Positions 25,928 to 33,807 of a stretch of DNA of 64,000 nucleotides are shown here, piece by piece (position 1 is the first letter of the stretch; each line of letters begins with the position of its first letter). A model generated the notes under the pieces. The model ran no database searches. It saw nothing but the letters and a program-made list of their open reading frames with translations, and was not told the origin of the DNA. The translations under genes and the position numbers were made by a program. This DNA is from JANWVO01 sp964458495 (lineage in GTDB: Bacteria > Acidobacteriota > Terriglobia > Bryobacterales > Bryobacteraceae), in assembly GCA_964458495.1 (NCBI GenBank), contig CAYWJB010000005.1, positions 124,001-188,000 of the forward strand, written 5' to 3'.

Positions 25928-25960
25928 GTGCCTTGGTGGCACTAAAGTGTCACAATGACA
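25928..25960. promoter_or_regulatory. Operator candidates between the TetR and ScyD-like genes
   Basis: Two perfect inverted repeats lie in the short divergent intergenic region: GTGCC-ttggt-GGCAC at 25928-25942 and TGTCA-caa-TGACA at 25948-25960. Both are of the size bound by TetR dimers and would cover the start regions of both genes. Confidence 0.6.
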
Positions 25961-25973
25961 AAAGGGTGAAACA

Positions 25974-27128
25974 ATGACCACGAAAACCTGGGCAGTCGAA
26001 GCGCTCGCCCTGGCCGGACTGGGAGCTTCCGGACTGGCGCTGCAAGTGGCGGTGTTCGCGAGGGGGCTCAACAACCCGTCGAAGGCAATCCTGGCAGGCA
26101 GAGGGAGCCTGCTGGTGGCAGAAACAGGCGCAACTCCGAATTCCGGCCGAGTGTCCGTCGTCGATCCCGGCGGCCGGGTGCAGCCGTTGCTGGAAGGGCT
26201 GCCTTCGGGGGCAGCGGCGCCGGATGGCACGCTGGACGGGCCGAGCGGGCTGGCCCTGGACGGAAAAGTGCTTTTCGTCCTCAACGGAGAGGGCGACACG
26301 CACGTGGCCGCACAGGCGCCGGGCACGACCGTCCCCAACCCGGCCGGCCGGTCTTCGCCGATCTACTCCTCGATCCTGAAGGTGATCCTGAGCAGAGATG
26401 TGGACGAGATCCGCGAACCCTTTGTGCTGAAGCGCGCCGATCACGACCTGCTGGCCGATGGGACCACAGTGGAACTCACCAACGGCATGGGCGACAAAGC
26501 CGCGTTAGAACTGCTGGCGGATTTCCGCGACAACATCCCCGACGCACGCATGATCTACCGCAACTCCCACCCTTACGGGATGACGCTGCACCCCTCGTGG
26601 CCGGAGTGGCTGTTTGTGGCGGACGCCGGGATGAACACATTGCTGAAAGTGGAGATCGCTACGGGAAGAACGCGGACCCTTGCGCGGTTTCCGAACGTCG
26701 CGACGGGCATCCCCGGCCGCCCGTTCGCCGAGGCGGTCCCCACCAGTGTGCAACCGTACGGAGACCAGCTCCTCGTGACCCAGTTGTCCGGCGTCCCTTT
26801 TGTACCGGGCACGGCGCTTGTCTCGATCGTCGACCCCGCGACCGGGGCCATCGCACCGTTCATCCCGTGGGCGAGCACGGCCATGGATATCGCCTGGGAA
26901 GACCGCCCGGGTGCGAGCCGGCCGACCTTCTATCTGCTCGAATTCAGCGCTGCTCTCGGGCAGACTCCCCCTGCGCCGGGCAGGATCCGGCGTTGGGTGT
27001 CGCTCGAGGAAGATCTCTTCGTGCCTGCGCTGCGGACGCCGACGAGCATGGCGCTCGATTCCGCCTCGCGCGCTTTGTTCGTGACCAACCGCAGCGAAGG
27101 GACGATCCTGAGAGTGTCGCTGCCATGA
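25974..27128 (+). CDS. ScyD/ScyE-like exported beta-propeller protein
   Basis: A 384-residue protein. Residues 1-25 are a signal peptide (ALAGLGASGLALQ), and the rest looks like a six-bladed propeller: LNNPSKAILAGRGSLLVAET, HPYGMTLHPSWPEWLFVADA, TPTSMALDSASRALFVTNRS. The wording matches proteins annotated ScyD/ScyE after scytonemin clusters, but the family is broad and no such pathway is present here. It starts with AAGGG upstream and overlaps the next gene by 4 bases (ATGA). Confidence 0.75.
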   Translation: MTTKTWAVEALALAGLGASGLALQVAVFARGLNNPSKAILAGRGSLLVAETGATPNSGRVSVVDPGGRVQPLLEGLPSGAAAPDGTLDGPSGLALDGKVLFVLNGEGDTHVAAQAPGTTVPNPAGRSSPIYSSILKVILSRDVDEIREPFVLKRADHDLLADGTTVELTNGMGDKAALELLADFRDNIPDARMIYRNSHPYGMTLHPSWPEWLFVADAGMNTLLKVEIATGRTRTLARFPNVATGIPGRPFAEAVPTSVQPYGDQLLVTQLSGVPFVPGTALVSIVDPATGAIAPFIPWASTAMDIAWEDRPGASRPTFYLLEFSAALGQTPPAPGRIRRWVSLEEDLFVPALRTPTSMALDSASRALFVTNRSEGTILRVSLP

Positions 27129-27556
27129 CCGAGCCGGCTGCCGAACAGGCGAATCGCCGCCTGCTGGACCGCCAGACGGATGCGTGGAACCGGGGCGATG
27201 CCGCCGCCTATGCGGCGGACGCGTCGGAGGAGATCTGGTTCACGAACATCCTTGGCCAGACCGCCACTGGCAAACGCCCGTTCCTGGAGCGCCACGAGGT
27301 GATATTCCGCACCATCTTCAGCGGCAGCAGGCTGGAGCAGGAGATCCTGCGATGGCACCTCATCGCGCCGGGGGTCGGCATGGTAGAGACGCGCGTCAGG
27401 CTCACAGGCTTCCGCGCGCTGCCTCCGGGCATCAGCCCGCCGGCGGACGGAGCCCTGCACACGCGCCTGCTCCAGGCGCTGGTCGAGGATGCGGGTTCAT
27501 GGCGCATTGCCGCATACCACAACGTCGCCGTGAGCCCGTCCGCGGCCGGCCAATAA
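27125..27556 (+). CDS. SnoaL-like/SgcJ-type small protein (NTF2 fold)
   Basis: A 143-residue cytoplasmic protein with the NTF2-like pattern: LLDRQTDAWNRGDAAAYAAD at the N-terminus, FLERHEVIFRTIFSGSRLEQ in the middle and RLLQALVEDAGSWRIAAYHN near the end. Such proteins are small pocket proteins used as isomerases, cyclases or binding proteins. Substrate unknown. It is translationally coupled to the ScyD-like gene and so probably under the TetR regulator. Confidence 0.8.
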   Translation: MTEPAAEQANRRLLDRQTDAWNRGDAAAYAADASEEIWFTNILGQTATGKRPFLERHEVIFRTIFSGSRLEQEILRWHLIAPGVGMVETRVRLTGFRALPPGISPPADGALHTRLLQALVEDAGSWRIAAYHNVAVSPSAAGQ

Positions 27557-27618
27557 TTCCGGCCTACACCGCAAGGCCGGGGCAGCAGTGGCGCCTCCGC
27601 GCCGCTATCATCAAAGGC

Positions 27619-28047
27619 ATGCGAACCCTGATCGTGATGCTGCTCGCTGCCGGTCTGCCCGGCGTCGTCCTGGCACAGAAGAAGGCCGTCGTGCCGGAGG
27701 GCGCCGCCGTCGCGGGCCCGTACACGCCCGGCATCCAGGCCGGCAACTTTCTGTTCGTCGCCGGGCAGGTGGGCCGGGACAAGACCGGCAAGTACCCGGA
27801 ATCGTTTGAGGACGAGGTCAGGCAGACGCTCGAGAACGTGAAAGCCGTTCTCGACAAAGCCGGCTATACCTTCGCCGATGCCGTGTCCGTGCAGGTGCAT
27901 CTGACCGACATCGCGCTGTTCGACCGGATGAACAAGGTCTATATGACGTACTTCCCCGAGCCGCGCCCGGCGCGCACCACCGTGGGCGGCGTCACTCTGG
28001 TCGGACCGGCACGGATCGAGATCACGGTCACCTGCTGGAAGAGGTAG
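27619..28047 (+). CDS. RidA-family protein with signal peptide
   Basis: A 142-residue protein. Residues 1-19 (TLIVMLLAAGLPGVVLAQ) form a signal peptide, so it is exported, whereas classic RidA deaminates reactive enamines/imines in the cytoplasm. The RidA core is present: GPYTPGIQAGNFLFVAGQVG, VRQTLENVKAVLDKAGYTFA, PEPRPARTTVGGVTLVGPAR with the Arg (PxPRPART) used for substrate carboxylate binding in the family. ATG 27619 is the start that fits the signal peptide. It may belong to the TetR-ScyD unit, but a 62-base gap separates it. Confidence 0.85.
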   Translation: MRTLIVMLLAAGLPGVVLAQKKAVVPEGAAVAGPYTPGIQAGNFLFVAGQVGRDKTGKYPESFEDEVRQTLENVKAVLDKAGYTFADAVSVQVHLTDIALFDRMNKVYMTYFPEPRPARTTVGGVTLVGPARIEITVTCWKR

Positions 28048-28188
28048 CGGCCCGCGTCGGGGTGAGCCTCCGCCCGGTGCCGGGGCGGCGCCGCGCCGCG
28101 GGCCACTCATCCCTTGCCTCGCCTCCGGGCATGCGGGAAGAGCGCATCCGTCCGCTGCTGTCGGCCTGTGCGCTAAATTCAGGAAGGA

Positions 28189-29085
28189 GTGCGGACGGCC
28201 GAACGAGATGGGGTGCGCATCGCCATCGCCAGCATGGCGCTCAGCGGAGCTCTGGCCGTCGCCAAGCTGATCGCCGGCTGGCTGGCCGGTTCCGCCTCCG
28301 TCGTTGCTGACGGATTCGAAAGCGCCGGCGACGTTGTCACTTCCGGCATCGTGCTGCTCGGCCTCACCGTCGCCGCCCGCCCGCCCGACAAGAACCATCC
28401 GTACGGACACGGACGCTTCGAAACGCTGACCGGACTTGTTACCGGCCTCGGCCTCGCCCTTGTGGGCGCCGGCATTATCTGGAAATCCTTGCAGGACGTT
28501 GGCATGCGCCACGCCCCTCCGGCCGCCTTTGCCCTCTGGCCGGTGGCTGCTTCGGTCGCTTTGAAATCCGCGATGGCTGCCGTCAAGCTCCGCGTCGGCC
28601 GCCGCATTCGCAGTGCCGCGCTTGTCGCCGACGCCTGGAACGACGCCGTCGACATCCTTTCCGGGTCGGTCGCCCTGCTCGCTGTCGGCCTCGCGATCCT
28701 CAATCCGGAGCGATTCCTCGCCGCCGACCACTACGGCGGCGCCGCCATCGGCTGCATCGTGATCCTCCTCGGTCTGCGCGTTGTCCACGAAACTTCCCTC
28801 ACGCTGATGGACACCATGCCGGACGAGCAGATGATGGCCACGATCCGCACCACCGCCCTTCAGGTGCCCGGCGCGCTCGACGTGGAGAAATGCTACGCCC
28901 GCAAGACCGGCCTCCGCTACCACGTCGATCTCCATCTGGAGGTGGATCCCGAACTCACCGTCCGCCGCAGCCACGCCATTGCCGAAGAGGTCCGCAACCG
29001 CGTGAAGGGCGAACTTGCCTGGGTCGAGGATGTCCTCGTCCATGTCGAACCCTACGGAGAGAGGGCTTACCATGGAGAATCCTGA
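28189..29085 (+). CDS. Cation diffusion facilitator (CDF) family metal transporter
   Basis: A 298-residue membrane protein with six expected membrane segments between residues about 12 and 205 and a C-terminal cytoplasmic domain. The metal site is seen as VVADGFESAGD (TM2), NHPYGHGRFE after it, and ALVADAWNDAVD (TM5): Asp/Asp/Asp with His in place of the common His-Asp set suggests zinc, iron or manganese export, but the metal cannot be assigned. It overlaps the PolX gene by 14 bases. The GTG start sits within AGGAAGGAG, so the true start may be slightly further in. Confidence 0.9.
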   Translation: MRTAERDGVRIAIASMALSGALAVAKLIAGWLAGSASVVADGFESAGDVVTSGIVLLGLTVAARPPDKNHPYGHGRFETLTGLVTGLGLALVGAGIIWKSLQDVGMRHAPPAAFALWPVAASVALKSAMAAVKLRVGRRIRSAALVADAWNDAVDILSGSVALLAVGLAILNPERFLAADHYGGAAIGCIVILLGLRVVHETSLTLMDTMPDEQMMATIRTTALQVPGALDVEKCYARKTGLRYHVDLHLEVDPELTVRRSHAIAEEVRNRVKGELAWVEDVLVHVEPYGERAYHGES

Positions 29086-30766
29086 AATCGCACGGCTTCT
29101 CTCAGAAACCGCTGACCTGATGGAAATCGGCGGCGAGGATCCGTTCCGCATCCGCAGCTATCGCAACGCCGCCGCCGCCATCGAGAACCACCCGGAACGC
29201 ATCGTCGATATCCTTCGCGATCCGCAGCGTGACGTCACCTCCATCCCCGGCATCGGCAAGAGCCTCGCCGGCGCGCTGCGCGAGATCGCCGAGCGCGGCA
29301 GCTTCGCCCGCCGCGACGAGATGCTCTCCCGATACCCGCCCACCGCGCTCGAAATGCTCCGCATCCCCGGTGTCGGCCCCAAGACCGTGCGCGCACTCTG
29401 GGAGCACTTCCGCGTCAGCACGCTCGAGGATCTCGCCCGCCTGTGCCAGGAGCAGAAAGTACGCGAACTGCGCGGCATGGGCGCAAAGATGGAGCAGAAG
29501 ATTCTCGACGGAATCGCCCACTACCGCAAGGTCGCCGGACGGTTTCTTCTGAGCTACGCTGCTGCGGTTGCCGCCGAGCTCGCGCCCCTCGTCAACGGCA
29601 CGCCCGCCGGCAGCCTGCGCCGGGGCAAAGAGACGGTCGGCGATCTCGACATCCTCAGCACTGACCCGGCTGCCATCGAGCGCTTTCTCTCCCACCCCGG
29701 CATCCAGAGCGTGCTCGCCAAAGGCGACACCAAGGCCAGCGCACGCTTCGGCGCCGAAGGTTTGCAGGTCGATGTGCGCGTTGTCGCCGCCGAGAGCTTC
29801 GGTGCCGCGCTCCAGTACTTTACCGGCAGCAAGGAGCACAACGTCGCCCTCCGGCAGCGCGCGCTGAAGATGGGCTTCACGCTCAACGAATACGGCCTGT
29901 TCACGCTCGATGGCGACCGCCGCGTCGCTGGCGACTCCGAGGAGGGCGTCTATGCCGCCCTCAACCTTTCGTGGATTCCCCCGGAGCTGCGCGAAAACCA
30001 GGGCGAAATCGACGCCGCCGAACAGGGCAGGCTTCCGCGCCTCGTCGAGCTGGCCGACCTCCGGGGCGACCTTCACATGCACACCCGCGAAAGCGATGGG
30101 CGTGCCACACTCGCCGAAATGGCCGCTGCTGCTCGCGAACGCGGGTATGAGTACATCGCCATCACGGATCACTCCAAGGCTCTCGCCATGGCCAACGGCC
30201 TCGACGAGCGCCGCGCTGTCGCCTTTGCTGCCGAAGTGCGCCGCTTCAATCAGTCATCGCCCGGCGTCCACGTCTTCTCCGGGCTCGAGTGCGACATCCT
30301 CCGCGACGGCCGCATGGACCTCGCCGAAGACGCCCTCGCCGAGCTCGACTTCGTCGTCGCCAGCGTCCACTCCTACATGAATCTCGACCCGCGCGAAATG
30401 ACCGACCGGCTCCTCCGCGCCATGGAATGCCCCGCCGTCAAAGCGCTCGGCCATCCCACCGGCCGCGTTCTCCTCCACCGCGACGCCTACCACTACGAAT
30501 TCGAAACCGTGGCGCGCGAGGCTGCCCGCCGCGGCGTCTGCCTCGAGATCAACTCCAGCCCGGAACGCCTTGATCTGCACGCCGCGCTCATCCGCCGCGC
30601 CCGCGAACTCGGCTGCCGCTTCGTCATCTCCACCGACGCCCACCACCCCAAACATCTCGCCAACCTCCGCTTCGGCGTCCAGATGGCCCGCCGCGGCTGG
30701 CTACAGCCCGCGGATATCGTAAATACTCTTCCGCTCGAAGATCTGCGCGCCGCACTGACAAAGTGA
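29072..30766 (+). CDS. polX: DNA polymerase/3'-5' exonuclease PolX
   Basis: A 564-residue family X DNA polymerase for base-excision and gap repair. The helical 8-kDa region and HhH motifs (SIPGIGKSLAGALREI; IPGVGPKTVRALWEH) occupy residues 10-140. The catalytic palm has GSLRRGKETVGDLDIL with the two Asp residues, and VDVRVV with the third. From residue 335 a PHP domain carries HMHTRESDGRATL, ITDHSK, and the final STDAHHPKHL, giving the metal-binding His/Asp set for the exonuclease. ATG 29072 is the start that preserves the standard N-terminus. Confidence 0.96.
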   Translation: MENPEIARLLSETADLMEIGGEDPFRIRSYRNAAAAIENHPERIVDILRDPQRDVTSIPGIGKSLAGALREIAERGSFARRDEMLSRYPPTALEMLRIPGVGPKTVRALWEHFRVSTLEDLARLCQEQKVRELRGMGAKMEQKILDGIAHYRKVAGRFLLSYAAAVAAELAPLVNGTPAGSLRRGKETVGDLDILSTDPAAIERFLSHPGIQSVLAKGDTKASARFGAEGLQVDVRVVAAESFGAALQYFTGSKEHNVALRQRALKMGFTLNEYGLFTLDGDRRVAGDSEEGVYAALNLSWIPPELRENQGEIDAAEQGRLPRLVELADLRGDLHMHTRESDGRATLAEMAAAARERGYEYIAITDHSKALAMANGLDERRAVAFAAEVRRFNQSSPGVHVFSGLECDILRDGRMDLAEDALAELDFVVASVHSYMNLDPREMTDRLLRAMECPAVKALGHPTGRVLLHRDAYHYEFETVAREAARRGVCLEINSSPERLDLHAALIRRARELGCRFVISTDAHHPKHLANLRFGVQMARRGWLQPADIVNTLPLEDLRAALTK

Positions 30767-30775
30767 GCTCTCGAA

Positions 30776-31327
30776 ATGCCCATGAAAATCCTTTCCAGCC
30801 AGGAGCTGCTCTCCACCCCCATCTTCCGCGTCACCCTCGATCACGCCGTCGATCCCGGCGGCTTCGAGATCCGGCGCGCCATTGTCCGCCACCGCGGCAG
30901 CGCCGTCATGATGGCGGTGGATGACCGCAAGCGCGTGCTCCTTGTCCGCCAGTACCGCCTGCCCGCCCGCGATTACCTGTGGGAGCTGCCTGCCGGAAGG
31001 CTGGACGAGGGCGAAAGCCCGCTCCGCGCCGCCCGCCGCGAACTCCGCGAGGAAACCGGGTGCACCGCCCGCAAATGGACGCGCCTCGTCGAGTTCTTCC
31101 CCAGCCCCGGCTACGTCGAGGAGAAAATGACCATCTTCCTCGCCGAGGATCTCCGCCTCGGGAAGGCCCAGCCCATGGACGACGAACGCATCGAAACCGG
31201 CTGGTTCACGCTGAAGCAAATCGACAAAATGATCGAATCCGGAGAAATTCGCGACGCCAAAACCATCATCGGCTGGGCGATTTTCCGGCGCCGGTCGGCT
31301 CAGCGTTCCCGAAAATCCGCCAGATAG
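30776..31327 (+). CDS. NUDIX hydrolase, ADP-ribose pyrophosphatase-like
   Basis: A 183-residue cytoplasmic enzyme. The Nudix box is complete: GRLDEGESPLRAARRELREE followed by TG. The flanking layout (VVDPGGFEIRRAIVRHRGSA, LVRQYRLPARDYLWELPAG, SPGYVEEKMTIFLAEDL) matches NudF-type enzymes that split ADP-ribose. Ten bases follow polX, so it is probably co-transcribed. Its last 28 bases overlap the convergent rdgB gene. Confidence 0.9.
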   Translation: MPMKILSSQELLSTPIFRVTLDHAVDPGGFEIRRAIVRHRGSAVMMAVDDRKRVLLVRQYRLPARDYLWELPAGRLDEGESPLRAARRELREETGCTARKWTRLVEFFPSPGYVEEKMTIFLAEDLRLGKAQPMDDERIETGWFTLKQIDKMIESGEIRDAKTIIGWAIFRRRSAQRSRKSAR

Positions 31328-31896
31328 CGGAACAATTTGCGCAGCGCCTGGCCCCGGTGCGACACCTGCATCTTCGTCTCCGCATCCAGCTCGGCGAAGG
31401 TCCGCCCCAGCGGAGGATGCAGAAACAGCGGATCATAGCCGAACCCCTCCCGGCCCCGTGGCGCCTCCAGCACCGTCCCCTCCGCCTCTCCCCGGAACGT
31501 GGCCTCGAGCCGCCCCTGCCGCGCCAGCGCAATCACGCACACAAAGCGCGCCCGCCGGTTCTCCATCCCCCTCAGACGCTCGAGCAGGAGCCCGTTGTTT
31601 GCCTCGTCCGTGCCTTCGGGGCTGAACCGCGCCGACCGCACCCCGGGCGCGCCGCCCAGCGCCTCCACCTCCAGCCCGGAGTCGTCCGCGAACAGAAATT
31701 CCTCACAGTATGCCGAATAATGCAGCGCCTTTTTCACTGCGTTGGCCTCGAAAGTCGCGCCGTCTTCCTCGCAAGGCGGCAGCTCCCGGATGCCTTCGAG
31801 GGGCAGGATTTCGATCTCCGCAGCGCCCAGCGTCTCCGCCGCCCGGCGGAACTCGGCCAGCTTGCCCGCGTTGCCCGTGGCGCAGCGCAGAATCAT
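31300..31896 (-). CDS. rdgB: Non-canonical purine NTP pyrophosphatase (RdgB/HAM1 family)
   Basis: A 198-residue enzyme that removes dITP, ITP and XTP from the nucleotide pool. Motifs: CATGNAGKLAEFRR, DGATFEANAVKKALHY, FADDSGLEVEALGGAPGVRS and GFGYDPLFLHPPLGRTFAEL followed by SHRGQALRKL. It overlaps rph by 4 bases, a common pairing. Its 3' end overlaps the convergent NUDIX gene. Confidence 0.96.
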   Translation of the reverse strand: MILRCATGNAGKLAEFRRAAETLGAAEIEILPLEGIRELPPCEEDGATFEANAVKKALHYSAYCEEFLFADDSGLEVEALGGAPGVRSARFSPEGTDEANNGLLLERLRGMENRRARFVCVIALARQGRLEATFRGEAEGTVLEAPRGREGFGYDPLFLHPPLGRTFAELDAETKMQVSHRGQALRKLFRYLADFRER

Positions 31897-32612
31897 TTTC
31901 TTCCAAGGGCCTCGCGCTGCGCTTCGAACAACTGCGCGATGCCCGCCCGCGCCGCCTCCAGCATCTCCGCCAGCCTCGCGTCCCCGAACGCCGCCTTCTC
32001 CGCCGTCGCCTGGATCTCCACGAACTCCCCCTCCGACGTCATCACCACGTTCATGTCCACCTCTGCCTGCGAGTCCTCCTCGTAACAGAGATCCAGCAGC
32101 GTCTCCCCGTTTAGCACTCCCACGCTCGCCGCCGCCACCAGCTGCCGCAGCGGGTGGCGAGGCAAGGAGCCGAACGGCATCAGGCGGTCGAACGCAAGCG
32201 CCATCGCCACGCAGCCTCCGGTGATCGAAGCCGTCCGGGTGCCGCCGTCCGCCTGCAGCACGTCGCAGTCGACGATCACCGTGCGCTCGCCCAGCGCCTC
32301 CATGTCCACCACCGCCCGCAGGCTTCGTCCGATGAGCCGCTGGATCTCGTGCGTCCGCCCGCTGGGCCGCCCCTTGTTGATTTCACGAGGCGTACGTTGC
32401 GCCGTCGCCCTCGGCAGCATCGAATACTCCGCCGTCACCCAGCCCCGCCCCGTGTTCCGCAGGAACGACGGCACGCCGTCCTCAATGGTGGCTGCACACA
32501 GCACGCGCGTGTGCCCGATCTCGATCAGGCATGAGCCTTCCGCCGTCAGCAGGTAGCTCGTCTGGATGCGCACGGGGCGCAACTGGTCCGGGCGTCGGTT
32601 GTCGGGTCGCAT
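31893..32612 (-). CDS. rph: Ribonuclease PH
   Basis: A 239-residue phosphorolytic 3'-exonuclease for tRNA end maturation. Motifs: LLTAEGSCLIEIGHTRVLCA, RGWVTAEYSMLPRAT, GRTHEIQRLIGRSLRAVVD, VDCDVLQADGGTRTASITGG (phosphate site) and DLCYEEDSQAEVDMNVVMT. Length is typical. It is the first gene of the rph-rdgB pair. Confidence 0.97.
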   Translation of the reverse strand: MRPDNRRPDQLRPVRIQTSYLLTAEGSCLIEIGHTRVLCAATIEDGVPSFLRNTGRGWVTAEYSMLPRATAQRTPREINKGRPSGRTHEIQRLIGRSLRAVVDMEALGERTVIVDCDVLQADGGTRTASITGGCVAMALAFDRLMPFGSLPRHPLRQLVAAASVGVLNGETLLDLCYEEDSQAEVDMNVVMTSEGEFVEIQATAEKAAFGDARLAEMLEAARAGIAQLFEAQREALGRK

Positions 32613-32619
32613 GAAGTTC

Positions 32620-32775
32620 TCACGAGGCGGATTGCGCGGAGTAGATGAACGAGTAGTAGAGCAGCGCGGCGAGCAGCACGAAGCCGGTGATCAGCAGGAT
32701 CAGACAGCCGATGGCCCCCGGATTCTTCGGCCCGCGCGAGGCCTTCTTCGCGCGCGCCGGCTTGATCTTGGCCAT
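32620..32775 (-). CDS. Small single-pass membrane protein
   Basis: A 51-residue protein starting at ATG 32775. A basic N-terminus (KIKPARAKKASRGPKNPG) precedes one membrane segment (CLILLITGFVLLAALLYYSF). It lies 7 bases before rph on the same strand and may be co-transcribed. Function unknown. An in-frame start at 32835 is less likely because it would read through GC-rich intergenic sequence. Confidence 0.6.
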   Translation of the reverse strand: MAKIKPARAKKASRGPKNPGAIGCLILLITGFVLLAALLYYSFIYSAQSAS

Positions 32776-32794
32776 ACGGGCTCTATCGTAGCAC

Positions 32795-32816
32795 CCGCAG
32801 CCGCCTGAGGCTGCGG
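32795..32816. repeat. Short perfect inverted repeat in a divergent gap
   Basis: ccgcagcc and ggctgcgg (8 bp) with a six-base loop lie between two divergent small membrane-protein genes. It could be an operator or a chance GC hairpin. Confidence 0.35.
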
Positions 32817-32882
32817 CCACCCTCCGGCCCGCCACAGGCGCTTCCCGGTTCGGATATTGTATTGGGAGAGGAGACCGACGCC

Positions 32883-33104
32883 TTGACGGAAGCGAAAGAT
32901 ACCGGCATTTCCATCTGGTTTTTCATCGGCAGCCAGCTGCTCATCTACGGACTGCTTATCGCCGGCGCCGATCTCTACTATCACGGCCATCCGGGCACAC
33001 ACGAAATCGTGCTCAAGGAGCTTCGCGTCGGTCTCTGGTGGGGGCTCTTCCTCTTCGCCCTCGGCGTCTTCTACTGCTGGAAGTTCCGCCCGCGCCGCGG
33101 CTAA
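32883..33104 (+). CDS. Small two-segment membrane protein
   Basis: A 73-residue protein from TTG 32883, chosen because GAGAGGAGA lies 8 bases before it; TTG 32862 in the same frame would add seven residues. Two membrane segments are seen: SIWFFIGSQLLIYGLLIAGA and LWWGLFLFALGVFYCWKF, with a short loop YYHGHPGTHEIVLKELRV between them. Function unknown. Confidence 0.6.
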   Translation: MTEAKDTGISIWFFIGSQLLIYGLLIAGADLYYHGHPGTHEIVLKELRVGLWWGLFLFALGVFYCWKFRPRRG

Positions 33105-33115
33105 GGCTCCGCCCC

Positions 33116-33550
33116 TTACTTCTGCCACGGGCGCGGTGCCGCCCCCGTGTCCCGCCCGGCCACCCTGTCGTAAAGGTGCTTCTCGTTCGTTGTCCCCAGC
33201 CCTTCGTTGTAAAGGCTCTCCAGCCCCAGCATCTCCACCAGGTCTTCACGGAACTCGTGCAATGCCTTCAGGTGTTCCGCCAGCGCCGCCGTCCTGCGCC
33301 CGCTCTGCGCCAGGAAGACCTTCTGAAAGCCGATGTCGGTCAGCACCGCCAGCTCGTCCCCCAGCAGAATCCCCGTGTCCTCGATCCGCGGTTTGCCCGA
33401 GCCGTCTTCCCGCAACAGCGCTCCCAACTGGTTCCGCGTCGCCAGCGTCGCGCCATTCAGTCCCGGCTTCACTTCGAAACCTGCGGCGCGCAGGCGCTCC
33501 AGATGCTCGGCAAAGCTTAGTTCACGCGGCTTCGGTCGTCTGAAAAACAT
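33116..33550 (-). CDS. Conserved-looking soluble protein of unknown function
   Basis: A 144-residue protein starting at ATG 33550. It has a helical N-terminus (ELSFAEHLERLRAAGFEVKP), a middle beta part (KPRIEDTGILLGDELAVLTD) and a helical end. No motif that I recognise. Convergent with the small membrane gene. Confidence 0.65.
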   Translation of the reverse strand: MFFRRPKPRELSFAEHLERLRAAGFEVKPGLNGATLATRNQLGALLREDGSGKPRIEDTGILLGDELAVLTDIGFQKVFLAQSGRRTAALAEHLKALHEFREDLVEMLGLESLYNEGLGTTNEKHLYDRVAGRDTGAAPRPWQK

Positions 33551-33807
33551 GGGCGGTAGCAGCCTCAGCGGCCTGCTTTCATTCTGCCAGATTCCGCCGA
33601 TCCCGGGCGCAGCTCCCCGCGTTCGCACTGGCTTTCTGGTTGAAATGTAGAATCTTGCAACACCTGGCCGCGCATAGTGTGCGTATAACGCCTCCGGTTT
33701 TCAACCATCCGGGCGTACTGAATACAGGATAAATACCTCAAAAATCCTTGAACTCTTGCTGAGTCTCGGTCAATATATACCCAACGATTCGGTCAAGGAG
33801 GCGCATC
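33551..33807 (+). promoter_or_regulatory. Leader/promoter region of the cytochrome gene
   Basis: This gap is much richer in A and T than its surroundings. TTGAAC at 33748-33753 with CAATAT at 33771-33776 (17-base spacing) is a weak promoter match, and TATATA follows at 33774-33779. A perfect Shine-Dalgarno AAGGAGG at 33795-33801 precedes the ATG by 6 bases. Confidence 0.4.
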
